Shown here one piece after another: positions 24,200-32,569 of a stretch of DNA of 64,000 nucleotides. The position numbers and the translations under genes were made by a program. Position 1 is the stretch's first letter. Each line of letters opens with the position of its first letter. Below the pieces are notes generated by a model. That model was not told the origin of the DNA and ran no database searches. It saw only the letters and a list, made by a program, of their open reading frames with translations. Where the stretch lies: positions 3,576,501 to 3,640,500 of the forward strand of contig NZ_CP022222.1 in the NCBI RefSeq assembly GCF_009930815.1, given 5' to 3'. This DNA is from Bradyrhizobium sp. CCBAU 051011 (GTDB lineage: Bacteria > Pseudomonadota > Alphaproteobacteria > Rhizobiales > Xanthobacteraceae).

Positions 24200-25828
24200 A
24201 TGCAGGTGGGTAATGGCAGCACGGCCGGTCAGCGGCGGGGTGGATCGATCTGGCCTCAGGCGGCCGAGCGTTTTGCGCCGCAGGACCGGATTCTCTCGAC
24301 CATTTTGACGCGGCAGGCCGCGCAATACCGCGATCGCACACTGTTCGTCTTTGGCGAAACACGGTGGAGCTATACCGAAACGGCGTCGATCGCCGCTGCA
24401 TCGGCTGGCCGCCTGATAAGGGCCGGAATTCGCGCAGGCGACCGCGTCGCGCTGATGTGCTCGAACCGGCCGGAGTTCCTGGAAGTCTATCTCGGCTGCG
24501 CCTGGATGGGCGCCGTGACGGTGCCGATCAATACCGCGCTGCGCGGCATCCAGCTCAGTCACATCCTGCGCAACGCCACGCCGAAGCTGCTGGTGCTTGA
24601 GTCGTGCTTTATGCCGGCGATCGAAACCCTGGACAGCGACGTCGCGCCGCCGGACCTTGTCTGGACGATCGGCGAAGCCGCCGCGTCTCCGGCTTCGCCA
24701 TTGCCTGCGCTCGGCGAGGCGGCTCCGCCCGCGCCGGTGCGGCCTGACGATACGGTCGCGATCCTCTATACGTCGGGCACCACGGGGCCTTCCAAGGGGG
24801 TCTGCTGCCCGCAGGCGCAGATGTTCTGGTGGGGCGTCTATTCGGCGCGCGCGCTCGGGATCGTGGAAGGCGATGTGCTGTTCACGACGCTGCCGCTGTT
24901 TCACACCAATGCGCTGAACGCGTTTTATCAGGCGCTCCTCAACGGATGCACCTATGTGCTCGAGCCGAAATTCTCCGCTTCCGGCTTCTGGGCCGCGGCG
25001 CGGCGGCATCAGGCGACGGTCGGCTATCTCCTCGGCGCAATGGCCGTGATGCTGCTGGCGCAGCCCCCATCAGCGAACGACACCGCGCATTTCGTGCGCG
25101 TAGCGCTCGGTGGCGGCGTTCCCGGCCAGTTTCATGGTCCGTTTCTCGAACGCTTCGGCGTGCCGCTGCTCGACGGCTACGGCTCGACCGAGACGAATTT
25201 CGTATTCGCGGGCACGATCCCGTCCGATCGCCCCGGCACCCTGGGCTATCTCGTCGATGGCGTTGAGGCCTGCATCGCCGGTCCCGACGACGAACCTCTC
25301 CCAGACGGCGAGGCCGGCGAACTGCTGCTGCGCGCGCACGAACCGCTCGTGTTCGCGACGGGGTATTTCGAAATGCCGGACAAGACGGCAGAAGCCTGGC
25401 GAAATCGGTGGTTTCACACCGGCGACCGTGTCGTGCGCGATGCGGACGGCCACTATCGTTTCGTCGACCGGATGAAGGATTCGATCCGCCGGCGCGGCGA
25501 GAACGTTTCGTCCTGGGAGGTGGAGCAGGTGCTGCTGAAGCATCCGGCGATCGCGGCCTGCGCGATCTATCCGCTGCCGTCCGAACTCGGCGAAGACGAG
25601 GTTGCGGCGGCCATCCAACTCGAAGCCGGCCATGCGCTTGAGCCGATTGATATCGTCAGGCATTGCGAAGGCAAGATGGCCTATTTTGCGGTTCCGCGGT
25701 TTGTCCGGATCGTCACCGAGATGCCGCTGACCGAGAACGGCAAGATACGGAAGGTCGCGCTCCGCGAGGCCGGCAGGACGCCCGACACCTGGGACTGCGA
25801 TGCCGCCGGCTACAAGCCGCGCCGCTAG
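24200..25828 (+). CDS. AMP-dependent acyl-CoA synthetase/ligase (fatty-acid or aryl type)
   Basis: A 542-residue acid:CoA ligase. I place the start at the ATG at 24200 (MQVGNGSTAGQ) because GGAGGT lies 5 bases upstream; the open frame continues back over the divergent gene but without a credible start. The AMP-binding loop is ILYTSGTTGPSKGVCC, the A5 motif is DGYGSTETNFVF, the hinge FVDRMKDSIRRRGENVSSWEVE, and the C-terminal catalytic Lys lies in TENGKIRKVALRE. It resembles carnitine/crotonobetaine CoA-ligase-like (CaiC-type) sequences in the A8 region. It works next to a MarR regulator and a thioesterase. Confidence 0.9.
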   Translation: MQVGNGSTAGQRRGGSIWPQAAERFAPQDRILSTILTRQAAQYRDRTLFVFGETRWSYTETASIAAASAGRLIRAGIRAGDRVALMCSNRPEFLEVYLGCAWMGAVTVPINTALRGIQLSHILRNATPKLLVLESCFMPAIETLDSDVAPPDLVWTIGEAAASPASPLPALGEAAPPAPVRPDDTVAILYTSGTTGPSKGVCCPQAQMFWWGVYSARALGIVEGDVLFTTLPLFHTNALNAFYQALLNGCTYVLEPKFSASGFWAAARRHQATVGYLLGAMAVMLLAQPPSANDTAHFVRVALGGGVPGQFHGPFLERFGVPLLDGYGSTETNFVFAGTIPSDRPGTLGYLVDGVEACIAGPDDEPLPDGEAGELLLRAHEPLVFATGYFEMPDKTAEAWRNRWFHTGDRVVRDADGHYRFVDRMKDSIRRRGENVSSWEVEQVLLKHPAIAACAIYPLPSELGEDEVAAAIQLEAGHALEPIDIVRHCEGKMAYFAVPRFVRIVTEMPLTENGKIRKVALREAGRTPDTWDCDAAGYKPRR

Positions 25829-25926
25829 AGCCCCGTTCCGATGGAATCGGAACGGGTCTCTAGATTTTTGATTTGACGCGTTTTCTTGACGCGAACCGGT
25901 GTCCGCTTCGCTGGAAAACGCTTTCG
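25827..25926. repeat. Intergenic dyad repeat, variant copy
   Basis: About 100 bases with a strong hairpin CCCGTTCCGAT-GGA-ATCGGAACGGG (25832-25856) followed by a second segment containing GCGAACCGGTGTCC and CGCTGGAAAACGC. The general design (two dyads, central ACCGG) is like the repeats at 22271 and 34675, but the sequence is clearly different. It lies between converging genes and can act as a terminator for both. Confidence 0.7.
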
Positions 25927-25928
25927 AA

Positions 25929-26417
25929 TCAGGCGCGGGATTGTTCCGTTGCGCGCTTCACGGCGTTCTTCAGGTCGTCGAGCTCCCTGACCAATCCGTC
26001 GAGCCGCGCTTTCGGAAATTCGGCAAGCAGTGAAGCCAGCCACAGGCTGTGTTTCTTTGCCATCCGTCTGAACGCTCTCCTGCCTTCGGCCGTCATGCAG
26101 ACGATCTGCACGCGGCGGTCGAGCGGCGAGGGCGACCGCGTGATAAGGCCGTCTTCGACCAGGCGATCCACGATCGGCGTCAGATTTCCGGCCGTGACCA
26201 TCAACCGCTTCGGCAGTTCACCCAGCACGAGCCCGACCGGTTCACGATCGAGCTGCGCCAGCACGTCAAAGCGCGGCATCGTGAAGTCGAACTCTTCGCG
26301 GAACTGGCGCCGTAGCTCCGCGCCGATCAACGACGTGCAGGCCAGGAGGCGAAGCCATACCCTGACCTGGGTGCGATTGTCCGCGTCCTCGCCGGTGATG
26401 TTCTCTTCATCGATCAA
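25929..26417 (-). CDS. MarR family transcriptional regulator
   Basis: A winged-helix regulator of 162 residues. It starts with TTG at 26417, supported by AAGGAG 7 bases upstream; the nearby ATG is out of frame. The DNA-binding core is visible: LGELPKRLMVTAGNLTPIVDRLVEDGLI for the helix-turn-helix and SPLDRRVQIVCMTAEGRRAF for the wing, with the Asp-Arg pair typical of MarR. The family usually represses until an aromatic or CoA-ester ligand binds. It is divergent from the thioesterase gene and close to two ligase genes. The dyads at 26766 and 24099 are likely targets. Confidence 0.9.
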   Translation of the reverse strand: MIDEENITGEDADNRTQVRVWLRLLACTSLIGAELRRQFREEFDFTMPRFDVLAQLDREPVGLVLGELPKRLMVTAGNLTPIVDRLVEDGLITRSPSPLDRRVQIVCMTAEGRRAFRRMAKKHSLWLASLLAEFPKARLDGLVRELDDLKNAVKRATEQSRA

Positions 26418-26798
26418 GCGCGAGCTCCTTGCCGGCCATCAATCTATCTCCCGACGTTTCCGTTGTGCAGCCGTGCGGGCCGGCGTCAAAGGTTCCGGAG
26501 TGCAATTCCTTTAGGACCAAATCAACTGTCGACATGAGTGGGCCGAACGATACCGTCCTCGGCGTTGGCAGTCCGTATCGTCCGCGACCGTAACGGAGTA
26601 TGCCATCACGGGGCAAGCGGCTCATCCTGTTCGCCCGCAGGAAATGGCCTGAATTCGGTGAGAATGCCGCCCTGCGCTCCAGCCTTGGAATCACCCATCG
26701 GGGGCGGGACACAGTGTACGAAGGCTTCAATACTCGACTTTACCAGCCGGCCCGGATATGGAAAAATACTTTATACCTAAACTAAATGAGCTCGGTGT
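26418..26798. other. Divergent intergenic region between the MarR gene and the thioesterase gene
   Basis: About 380 bases without a credible gene. A leftward open frame (26407-26730) has no family features and overlaps the regulator start in another frame. The right end is AT-rich and contains the operator-like dyad at 26766-26784, only 15 bases from the thioesterase start. Promoters for both genes should be here, but I could not fix the boxes. Confidence 0.6.
26766..26784. promoter_or_regulatory. Putative operator upstream of the thioesterase gene
   Basis: ATACTTTATACCTAAACTA has half-sites ATACTTTA and TAAACTA with a 4-base spacer, matching the element at 24099-24118 in both halves. It lies just upstream of the thioesterase start and in the region between this gene and the divergent marR-like gene, a usual place for MarR autoregulation. 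Confidence 0.55.
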
Positions 26799-27317
26799 AT
26801 GGCCCGCTTTGAACCTCTGACGCTCTCCGAACTGCCTGATGGCATCTGGCGCACGCGCCTGCCAGTGCGCTTCGGCTCCTGCGATCCGGCCGGAATCGTC
26901 TACACGCCGGAATATCTCAACCTGTTCAATGGCGTGATCGAGGATTGGTACGGCGAGGCGCTGGGACTTCCCTATCATGAGCTGGTCGGAATACGGCGGA
27001 CCGGGCTTGGCTATGCCCACGTCTCGGCGGATTTCGCCAAGCCCAGCAGGATGGGAGAGGTCCTCGACGTCGCGGTGATTGTGCGCGCGATCGGACGCAC
27101 CTCGGTGAAGCTGACGGTTCACGCGTTCAAGGATGGTTCCGAGTGCGTACGCGCCACCTTCGTAACCGTGACGACGTCGCTGGTGGATCACAAATCGATT
27201 GCGTTGCCTGACGACGTGCGCCTCGCGCTGAAAAATTATCAGGCGAGTTGCGGTGGTGCGGCGAGCATTGCCTCGACAAACCTAAAGTATGGACCGAGCA
27301 GCAGCCTGCCGGCGTGA
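26799..27317 (+). CDS. 4-hydroxybenzoyl-CoA thioesterase family protein
   Basis: A 172-residue hotdog-fold thioesterase. The motif RFGSCDPAGIVYTPEYLNLFN at residues 24-44 carries the catalytic Asp29 in the arrangement of 4-hydroxybenzoyl-CoA thioesterases. It would release an aromatic acid from its CoA ester; gentisyl-CoA to gentisate is attractive given the dioxygenase at 5.6 kb, but this is inference. The tail after about residue 145 is Ser/Ala-rich and not part of the fold. Confidence 0.88.
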   Translation: MARFEPLTLSELPDGIWRTRLPVRFGSCDPAGIVYTPEYLNLFNGVIEDWYGEALGLPYHELVGIRRTGLGYAHVSADFAKPSRMGEVLDVAVIVRAIGRTSVKLTVHAFKDGSECVRATFVTVTTSLVDHKSIALPDDVRLALKNYQASCGGAASIASTNLKYGPSSSLPA

Positions 27318-27400
27318 CTGCCTTATAGCGTGACTGCCTTATGAAGTGGCGCGCGACGGCCTTGTGCGTATGGTAAGCTCTTTCTCGGAAGGAGCGCTCA

Positions 27401-27652
27401 ATGCGCGTATTGGCAACGATTTTGACGATCGCCACGGCGTTGGTGGCCTTGCCCGCGCGCGCCCAGACCTATGATCCAAACTACCCAGTTTGCCTGCAAA
27501 CCTACGCCATTGGCGGAGGCAGTATTGATTGCAGCTTTACTTCGCTGCCGCAATGCGCAGCGTCCGCATCGGGCCGCGCGGCGCAGTGCCTGAACAATCC
27601 ATATTTCGCGCAGGGTGACAGGAAACTGCCTCGGCATCGTGGCGTTTACTAG
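27401..27652 (+). CDS. DUF3551-like small secreted protein
   Basis: An 83-residue protein with a signal peptide (MRVLATILTIATALVALPARAQ) and four Cys in a short mature part: PVCLQTYAIGGGSIDCSFTSLPQCAASASGRAAQCLNNPYF. This Cys-spaced pattern is the DUF3551 family, very common and multicopy in Bradyrhizobium. The function is unknown. The start at 27401 has GGAG upstream. Confidence 0.82.
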   Translation: MRVLATILTIATALVALPARAQTYDPNYPVCLQTYAIGGGSIDCSFTSLPQCAASASGRAAQCLNNPYFAQGDRKLPRHRGVY

Positions 27653-27747
27653 AGGCGGCTGCATCGGCTTGCTTCGGAGGTGCCAATTTTGCCCACGCCA
27701 TCGCTTCTACGTATAATCCGGCCAAACCACCCATTCCGTGAGGTCAT

Positions 27748-29388
27748 GTGACTGCCCCCAATCCCGCTGCCGGCAAGCCGGTCGATCCCGCTTCCCTCGT
27801 CAACGTGCCGCAATTGGTAACGGCCTATTTCGCGTCGAAGCCGGATCCCTCCGATCCCACCCAGCGCGTTGCGTTTGGAACTTCGGGCCATCGCGGGACG
27901 TCGCTGAAGAACTCGTTCAATGAAAACCACATCCTGGCGACGACCCAGGCGATCTGCGATCATCGCCGCGAGACGGGGCTCACCGGTCCGATGTTCATCG
28001 GCATCGATACCCATGCGCTGGCGGAGCCGGCGCTCGCAAGCGCGGTGGAGGTGTTTGCCGCCAACGGCGTCGAGATCATGGTCGATGAGGGGGGCGGCTA
28101 CACGCCGACGCCGGTGATCTCGCATGCGATCCTGAGCTACAACAAGGGCCGAACGAGCGGGCTTGCCGACGGCGTAGTTATCTCGCCGTCGCATAATCCG
28201 CCTGAAGATGGCGGGTATAAATACAACCCGCCGCATGGCGGTCCGGCCGATACCGACGTGACGGCCAAGGTCGAAAAGGCCGCCAACGCCTACATGGAGG
28301 CCGGCATGAAGGGCGTCGCGCGGATGCCGTATGCGCGCGCCCGCAACGCGCCCACGACGCATCTGCACGACTACATCCGTCCCTATGTTGCCGATCTCGG
28401 CAATGCCGTGGACATGGCGCTGATCAAATCATCCGGCGTGAAAATCGGGGTCGATCCATTGGGCGGCGCCGCCGTGCATTACTGGCAGCCGCTGATCGAG
28501 CACTACGGAATCAACGCGACGGTCGTGAACGACGCCGTCGACCCGACTTTCCGTTTCATGACCGCGGACTGGGACGGAAAAATCCGGATGGATTGTTCCT
28601 CGCCGTTCGCGATGGCGAGCCTGATCCAGATGCGCGACAGGTTCGACGTTGCCTTCGCCAACGATACCGACGCCGACCGGCACGGCATCGTCACGCGCAC
28701 AGGCGGCCTGATGAACCCGAACCATTTTCTTGCGGCAGCGATCGCCTATCTGTTCGAGCATCGGCCGCAATGGGGCCGCGAGGCCGCGATCGGCAAGACC
28801 ATCGTTTCCAGTTCGATCATCGACCGTGTTGCCAGGAAGCTCAATCGCAAGCTGGTCGAAACGCCGGTCGGTTTCAAATGGTTCGTCGAAGGCCTCGGCA
28901 GCGGCGCGTTCGGTTTCGCGGGCGAGGAAAGCGCCGGCGCATCGTTCCTCAAGCGCGACGGCTCGGTTTGGACGACCGACAAGGACGGCATCGTGATGGG
29001 GCTGCTTGCTGCCGAAATCCTCGGCCGCACCGGCCGCGACCCGAGCCAGTTGTTTGCCGGACTGACGGCCGAGCTCGGCGTTCCCTTTTACGAGCGGATC
29101 GATGTGCCGGCGACACCGAAGCAGAAGAGCGCGCTGAAGGCGCTCGGGCCGGAGCAGCTCGACATGCGCCAGCTTGCCGGTGAGCCGGTCAGCGCGATAC
29201 GGACGCGCGCGCCCGGCAACGACCAATCCTTCGGCGGCATCAAGGTCGAGTCCGAAGCGGGATGGTTTGCCGCGCGGCCATCGGGGACCGAGGACGTCTA
29301 CAAGATCTACGCCGAAAGCTTCCGGGACCAGAATCACTTGAAAACGATTCAGCAGGACGCGCAGCGCGCCATCGCGAAGGCTTTCTGA
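27748..29388 (+). CDS. pgm: Phosphoglucomutase (alpha-D-glucose phosphate-specific)
   Basis: Interconverts glucose-1-phosphate and glucose-6-phosphate, 546 residues, full family length. It starts with GTG at 27748. The phosphoserine loop is VVISPSHNPPEDGGYKYNPPHGG (Ser near residue 147), the Mg site is DTDADRHG (Asp306, 308, 310), the sugar loop is GEESAGASFLKRDGS, and the phosphate-binding loop RPSGTEDVYKIYAE is near the end. It stands alone between a small secreted protein and a hypothetical gene. In rhizobia it supplies glucans and exopolysaccharides as well as glycogen. Confidence 0.96.
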   Translation: MTAPNPAAGKPVDPASLVNVPQLVTAYFASKPDPSDPTQRVAFGTSGHRGTSLKNSFNENHILATTQAICDHRRETGLTGPMFIGIDTHALAEPALASAVEVFAANGVEIMVDEGGGYTPTPVISHAILSYNKGRTSGLADGVVISPSHNPPEDGGYKYNPPHGGPADTDVTAKVEKAANAYMEAGMKGVARMPYARARNAPTTHLHDYIRPYVADLGNAVDMALIKSSGVKIGVDPLGGAAVHYWQPLIEHYGINATVVNDAVDPTFRFMTADWDGKIRMDCSSPFAMASLIQMRDRFDVAFANDTDADRHGIVTRTGGLMNPNHFLAAAIAYLFEHRPQWGREAAIGKTIVSSSIIDRVARKLNRKLVETPVGFKWFVEGLGSGAFGFAGEESAGASFLKRDGSVWTTDKDGIVMGLLAAEILGRTGRDPSQLFAGLTAELGVPFYERIDVPATPKQKSALKALGPEQLDMRQLAGEPVSAIRTRAPGNDQSFGGIKVESEAGWFAARPSGTEDVYKIYAESFRDQNHLKTIQQDAQRAIAKAF

Positions 29389-29626
29389 GTTTCGCGATGA
29401 GATGGTCCGGAGGTCGATAACGGGAAACGCCGAATTTTCGCCCAAGTGCATCAGTTCGGCACAATTTGCCCTCCAAGGGAACCAGAAACGAACTTTTTCG
29501 GTCGTGCGGATTGCGATCACGCTGAAATCACGAAGGCCCGAGCAGTGTTAGGCTCGGGAGTTAGCTGCCAGAAAGACCGTCCCGAACAGGCGGTCTGTCA
29601 GCTATCGCGAGGTACCGGGGGATGAA

Positions 29627-29953
29627 ATGAGTGCTGAATCGGTCGTCTACTATCTAAATCGCGTGCCTGAGAGCGATCCGAATGACCAAACCGAATGGCT
29701 TGTAACGGCATTGGGCCAATATACCGGCGCGGAACTGCGCGAACTGCTCTATGTGGCGGAAGAACCTGGCTTCTTTGAACTAATGCGCGGGCTGTTTGCG
29801 CTCCCGGACGAGAGCCGTGCTGCCCTGCAGCATTTTCTCGAAACCGGTCACCCTCCCGCCATGAAGGCGGGGATCGACCCGAAGGGACGGTTGACGATCG
29901 AGCACGTCACTGACGAGCAGCGGGTGAAGCTGCTTCCTGGGATCGCGAATTAG
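29627..29953 (+). CDS. Hypothetical protein
   Basis: A 108-residue acidic protein (MSAESVVYYLNRVPESDPNDQ) that I do not recognise. It has no signal peptide or membrane segment, and a helical middle (AELRELLYVAEEPGFFELMRGLFALPDESRAALQHFLE). The ATG is preceded by CGGGGGATGAA, giving a fair ribosome site. An XRE-type regulator follows 66 bases later, so they may be expressed together. Confidence 0.65.
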   Translation: MSAESVVYYLNRVPESDPNDQTEWLVTALGQYTGAELRELLYVAEEPGFFELMRGLFALPDESRAALQHFLETGHPPAMKAGIDPKGRLTIEHVTDEQRVKLLPGIAN

Positions 29954-30019
29954 CATCTGCATCTCCTTGAGGTTGTGCTAGGATCTCCCCAGCTTGAAAC
30001 AGCCCGGGGGAGTCTGCCG

Positions 30020-30469
30020 ATGGCGACGAGGAAGTCTGGCCCGCTCGATGCGATGGTGGGCGTCAGGATTCGGATGTTTCGGATCAACCGCGGCATGAGC
30101 CAAGCCCTGCTCGCCGAACGAATTGGCGTTACCTTTCAGCAACTGCAGAAATATGAACGGGGCGTCAACCGGGTCGGCGCCAGCCGGTTGTCGCAGATCG
30201 CTTCTGTGCTGGGCGTTTCGGTCGGCGAGTTGTTCGAATCTGTCGGGCCTGGATCTTCCGACTTGAATTCAGCGGCTCGCTTGCTCGCCGAGCCGGGTGC
30301 CTTGCGCGTTCTCAAGGCCTATGCGCGAACGACCAGCCCGCGTCTACGGCTTTGCATCGCGAAGCTGGTTGAAAGCATCGCCGATCGAGCGCCCGTGGCC
30401 AAGACCACGGTTGCGCAGCTGGGTACTGTCGATCACGATGAGCGGTGGAAGTTTCCTTCGCGGGGATAG
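30020..30469 (+). CDS. XRE family helix-turn-helix regulator
   Basis: A 149-residue Cro/C1-type DNA-binding protein. The start is the ATG at 30020 (MATRKSGPLD) with GGGGGAG 7 bases upstream; the frame opens earlier but without such a site. The HTH is VGVRIRMFRINRGMSQALLAERIGVTFQQLQKYERGVNRVGASRLSQIASVLGV (broken here for length: residues about 11-64), typical of the SinR/Cro group. The C-terminal 80 residues are helical. The target is unknown. It may govern neighbouring genes including YcaO. Confidence 0.88.
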   Translation: MATRKSGPLDAMVGVRIRMFRINRGMSQALLAERIGVTFQQLQKYERGVNRVGASRLSQIASVLGVSVGELFESVGPGSSDLNSAARLLAEPGALRVLKAYARTTSPRLRLCIAKLVESIADRAPVAKTTVAQLGTVDHDERWKFPSRG

Positions 30470-30537
30470 TCCTCGTCAAGGAAAGACACGCGGCAATCTC
30501 ATGCCGCTCCATTGGATTGGATCGTCCGATCGCCGAG

Positions 30538-31098
30538 TCAGCCGGTCGCGCGAATCGCAAGCCGCTCCCGCTCCGGCGGTCTGCTGCCGGGAATGAACTC
30601 GCCTATCCAGTCGCGGCGCGTCGCCTCGATATGCCAGGACATTGCCTCGGCCGAATAGGGGGCGGGATCAGGAATGTCCTTGCGAATCTCCTTGCCGTCG
30701 AGCCAGCCGCAACTATGCGAGTAGCGCGCGTTGCAGACGAGGTGGATATCGCCGTGGTCCTGTAGCAGGACGTACCCATCGGCCGGAAAGAACGTGCCGG
30801 CAAGTTCGATCGCACCGGGTAACTGACGTACCAACAGGAACGTACTGGTGGATTGCTTTTCCGATTCGGAGACCAGCACGCCGACGAGGCTGTGAATTGG
30901 CGCAATCGACTGTGGTGCAACCAGCGCGAGAGGCTCTGTGATCGGGCCGGCCGTCGCAATCGAAAGATACTCGCCCTCAGGTCCCCAACGGCAGGCGATC
31001 AGCCATTCGCGGCTACGGTCACGAATCAAGGTCGGCTTGGCATAGTCCGATCGTGCAATATCTGCTGCCATGGCTATGACTAAGGCTTTCGCGAGCAT
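30538..31098 (-). CDS. Hypothetical protein divergent from the YcaO gene
   Basis: A 186-residue protein I do not recognise. The start is the ATG at 31098 (MLAKALVIAMAADIAR) with GGAGG 6 bases upstream; earlier in-frame starts overlap the YcaO promoter. The first 17 residues are hydrophobic enough for a weak signal or membrane anchor. Two Cys (LVCNARYSHSCGW) lie in the C-terminal half. It shares a 70-base intergenic region with the YcaO gene, so linked regulation is possible. Confidence 0.65.
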   Translation of the reverse strand: MLAKALVIAMAADIARSDYAKPTLIRDRSREWLIACRWGPEGEYLSIATAGPITEPLALVAPQSIAPIHSLVGVLVSESEKQSTSTFLLVRQLPGAIELAGTFFPADGYVLLQDHGDIHLVCNARYSHSCGWLDGKEIRKDIPDPAPYSAEAMSWHIEATRRDWIGEFIPGSRPPERERLAIRATG

Positions 31099-31168
31099 AA
31101 GTTCCTCCAGGGCGAAAGGCGGGGCTTGCCTTACGCCCTGAGTCTGCGCGTCAAGTCGTGAGGTCACC

Positions 31169-32530
31169 GTGAGCGGTACCGAAAATTCGATGCAAGAGTT
31201 GCTTGCACGCGCGGCAGCGTTGCTTCTTGGCAACGAATCGGACGCGGCTGGCGATCACGATGCCGAACTTGTGCTACGGGCGCTGGAATACGGCGTTAAA
31301 TCCAGTGGCCAGATTGATTCGGAAACCGCGAATCGCTCCCATTTGCTTCTCGCTGCCTCGCGATTTTCGCGTGTGTTCGAATTGGTCGCGCCCGATGCGC
31401 CTGGCCTGATCAGCTTTGGTGCGCAATTCGATCCGGCGCTTGCCGATCCCTTGCATGACGGATGCCCCATGGTCGGCGTTTCCGGCGTCGGTCTGACGTT
31501 GCAGGAAGCATTCCAGGGCTGCATCGGCGAGGGTATAGAGTATCTCTCTCAATTGCAGGCCGGTACCGACCTGTTGCTCAAACCCGGCATCGACGATTGG
31601 GCTGGGAAACTCGGTCCGAAGGCGCTGGAATTGGTTGCCGTGCTTTCGGAACGAAGCATGCAACCGGAGCGGGTGCGTTCCTGGTGTCGCGCAACGCGCG
31701 TGACCGACGGCGGCGAAGTGTTGCTTCCGGCGGATATCTGTCTGCGGCGTCCGCCGGCACACCGCGACTTCGCGCCGCCATACCCCTTGAGCATCGGCTC
31801 AGCCGCGGGTCCGTCGCGGGATGCCGCAGCGCTGCGCGGCCTCCTTGAATTGATCGAACGCGATGCGGCCAGCCTGTGGTGGAGGGGCGGTCGCTTGCCG
31901 CGATCGATTCCGGTGCAGCATAAAGCCGACCTCGTGGCGAAAGAGTTGTTGCAGAGGCTTCGCCACGGCGCAGCAGCGCAGCGCCGGACATGGCTACTCG
32001 ATATCACGACGGATATCGGCGTGCCCTGCGTCGCGGCGGTCTCCTGCCGGTCGGATGGTTCGGGTTTTGCCTTCGGCCTCGCGGCGCGGCCGGCGCTCGA
32101 GGCTGCGGTGCGCTCCGCGATTGTGGAAATGTGTCAGCTCGAACTGGCCGACGCCATCGTCGCAACCAAACGCCGCGAGCGTGGTGACGGCGCGCTCAAT
32201 GCACAGGATCGTATCCACCTGCAGCGCGCAGCCATCGACACCGACCAGTGCAGATTGCTGCAGCCCGTCGCGGAGCACGCGGCCCATCTGCCGCTTCACG
32301 CAACTGAAGCGAGCGCCATATTTGAATTGATCGTACAGCGATTGGAAAGACTGGGAGTCGAGACGTTCTGTATCGAACTCACGCGCCAGCGCTTCGCCGT
32401 TCCGGTGGTCCGCGTGATCGCCCCGGGCCTGCAACTGGAGCCCTCCGAAATCGTCACGGCTAGGCTGCAGGATACGATGGCGCGAACCGGCGGCGGCGCA
32501 ATCTATACCGGGGGTGTTGCTTTGATATAG
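31169..32530 (+). CDS. Stand-alone YcaO domain protein
   Basis: A 453-residue YcaO-type ATP-dependent enzyme. YcaO proteins activate peptide backbone amides with ATP to make azolines, thioamides or amidines. The ATP/Mg motifs are recognisable: GVGLTLQEAFQGCIGEGIEYLS (Glu121, Glu124), SIGSAAGPSRDAAALRGLLELIERD (Glu227, Glu230, Arg231) and ALEAAVRSAIVEMCQ. The C-terminal PxPxP typical of azoline-forming YcaO is absent (ending TGGGAIYTGGVALI), and I see no E1-like or TfuA partner or dehydrogenase next to it. GTG starts the frame at 31169. It is followed 39 bases later by a BTAD regulator. The substrate is unknown. Confidence 0.82.
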   Translation: MSGTENSMQELLARAAALLLGNESDAAGDHDAELVLRALEYGVKSSGQIDSETANRSHLLLAASRFSRVFELVAPDAPGLISFGAQFDPALADPLHDGCPMVGVSGVGLTLQEAFQGCIGEGIEYLSQLQAGTDLLLKPGIDDWAGKLGPKALELVAVLSERSMQPERVRSWCRATRVTDGGEVLLPADICLRRPPAHRDFAPPYPLSIGSAAGPSRDAAALRGLLELIERDAASLWWRGGRLPRSIPVQHKADLVAKELLQRLRHGAAAQRRTWLLDITTDIGVPCVAAVSCRSDGSGFAFGLAARPALEAAVRSAIVEMCQLELADAIVATKRRERGDGALNAQDRIHLQRAAIDTDQCRLLQPVAEHAAHLPLHATEASAIFELIVQRLERLGVETFCIELTRQRFAVPVVRVIAPGLQLEPSEIVTARLQDTMARTGGGAIYTGGVALI

Positions 32531-32569
32531 ACTGGCAGGAATTAACCAACCGGGTCCGGAAGCCGTTAC

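Noticed and set aside
24110..25009. A 299-codon minus-strand frame opposite the second ligase gene
   Set aside because: Antisense shadow of a ligase with intact motifs.
26407..26730. A 107-codon leftward frame in front of the MarR gene
   Set aside because: No ribosome site, no recognisable features, and it overlaps the supported TTG start of the regulator in another frame.
27281..27290. CCTAAAGTAT near the end of the thioesterase gene, resembling a half-site of the proposed operator
   Set aside because: It is inside coding sequence and only one half of the dyad is present, so it is likely chance.
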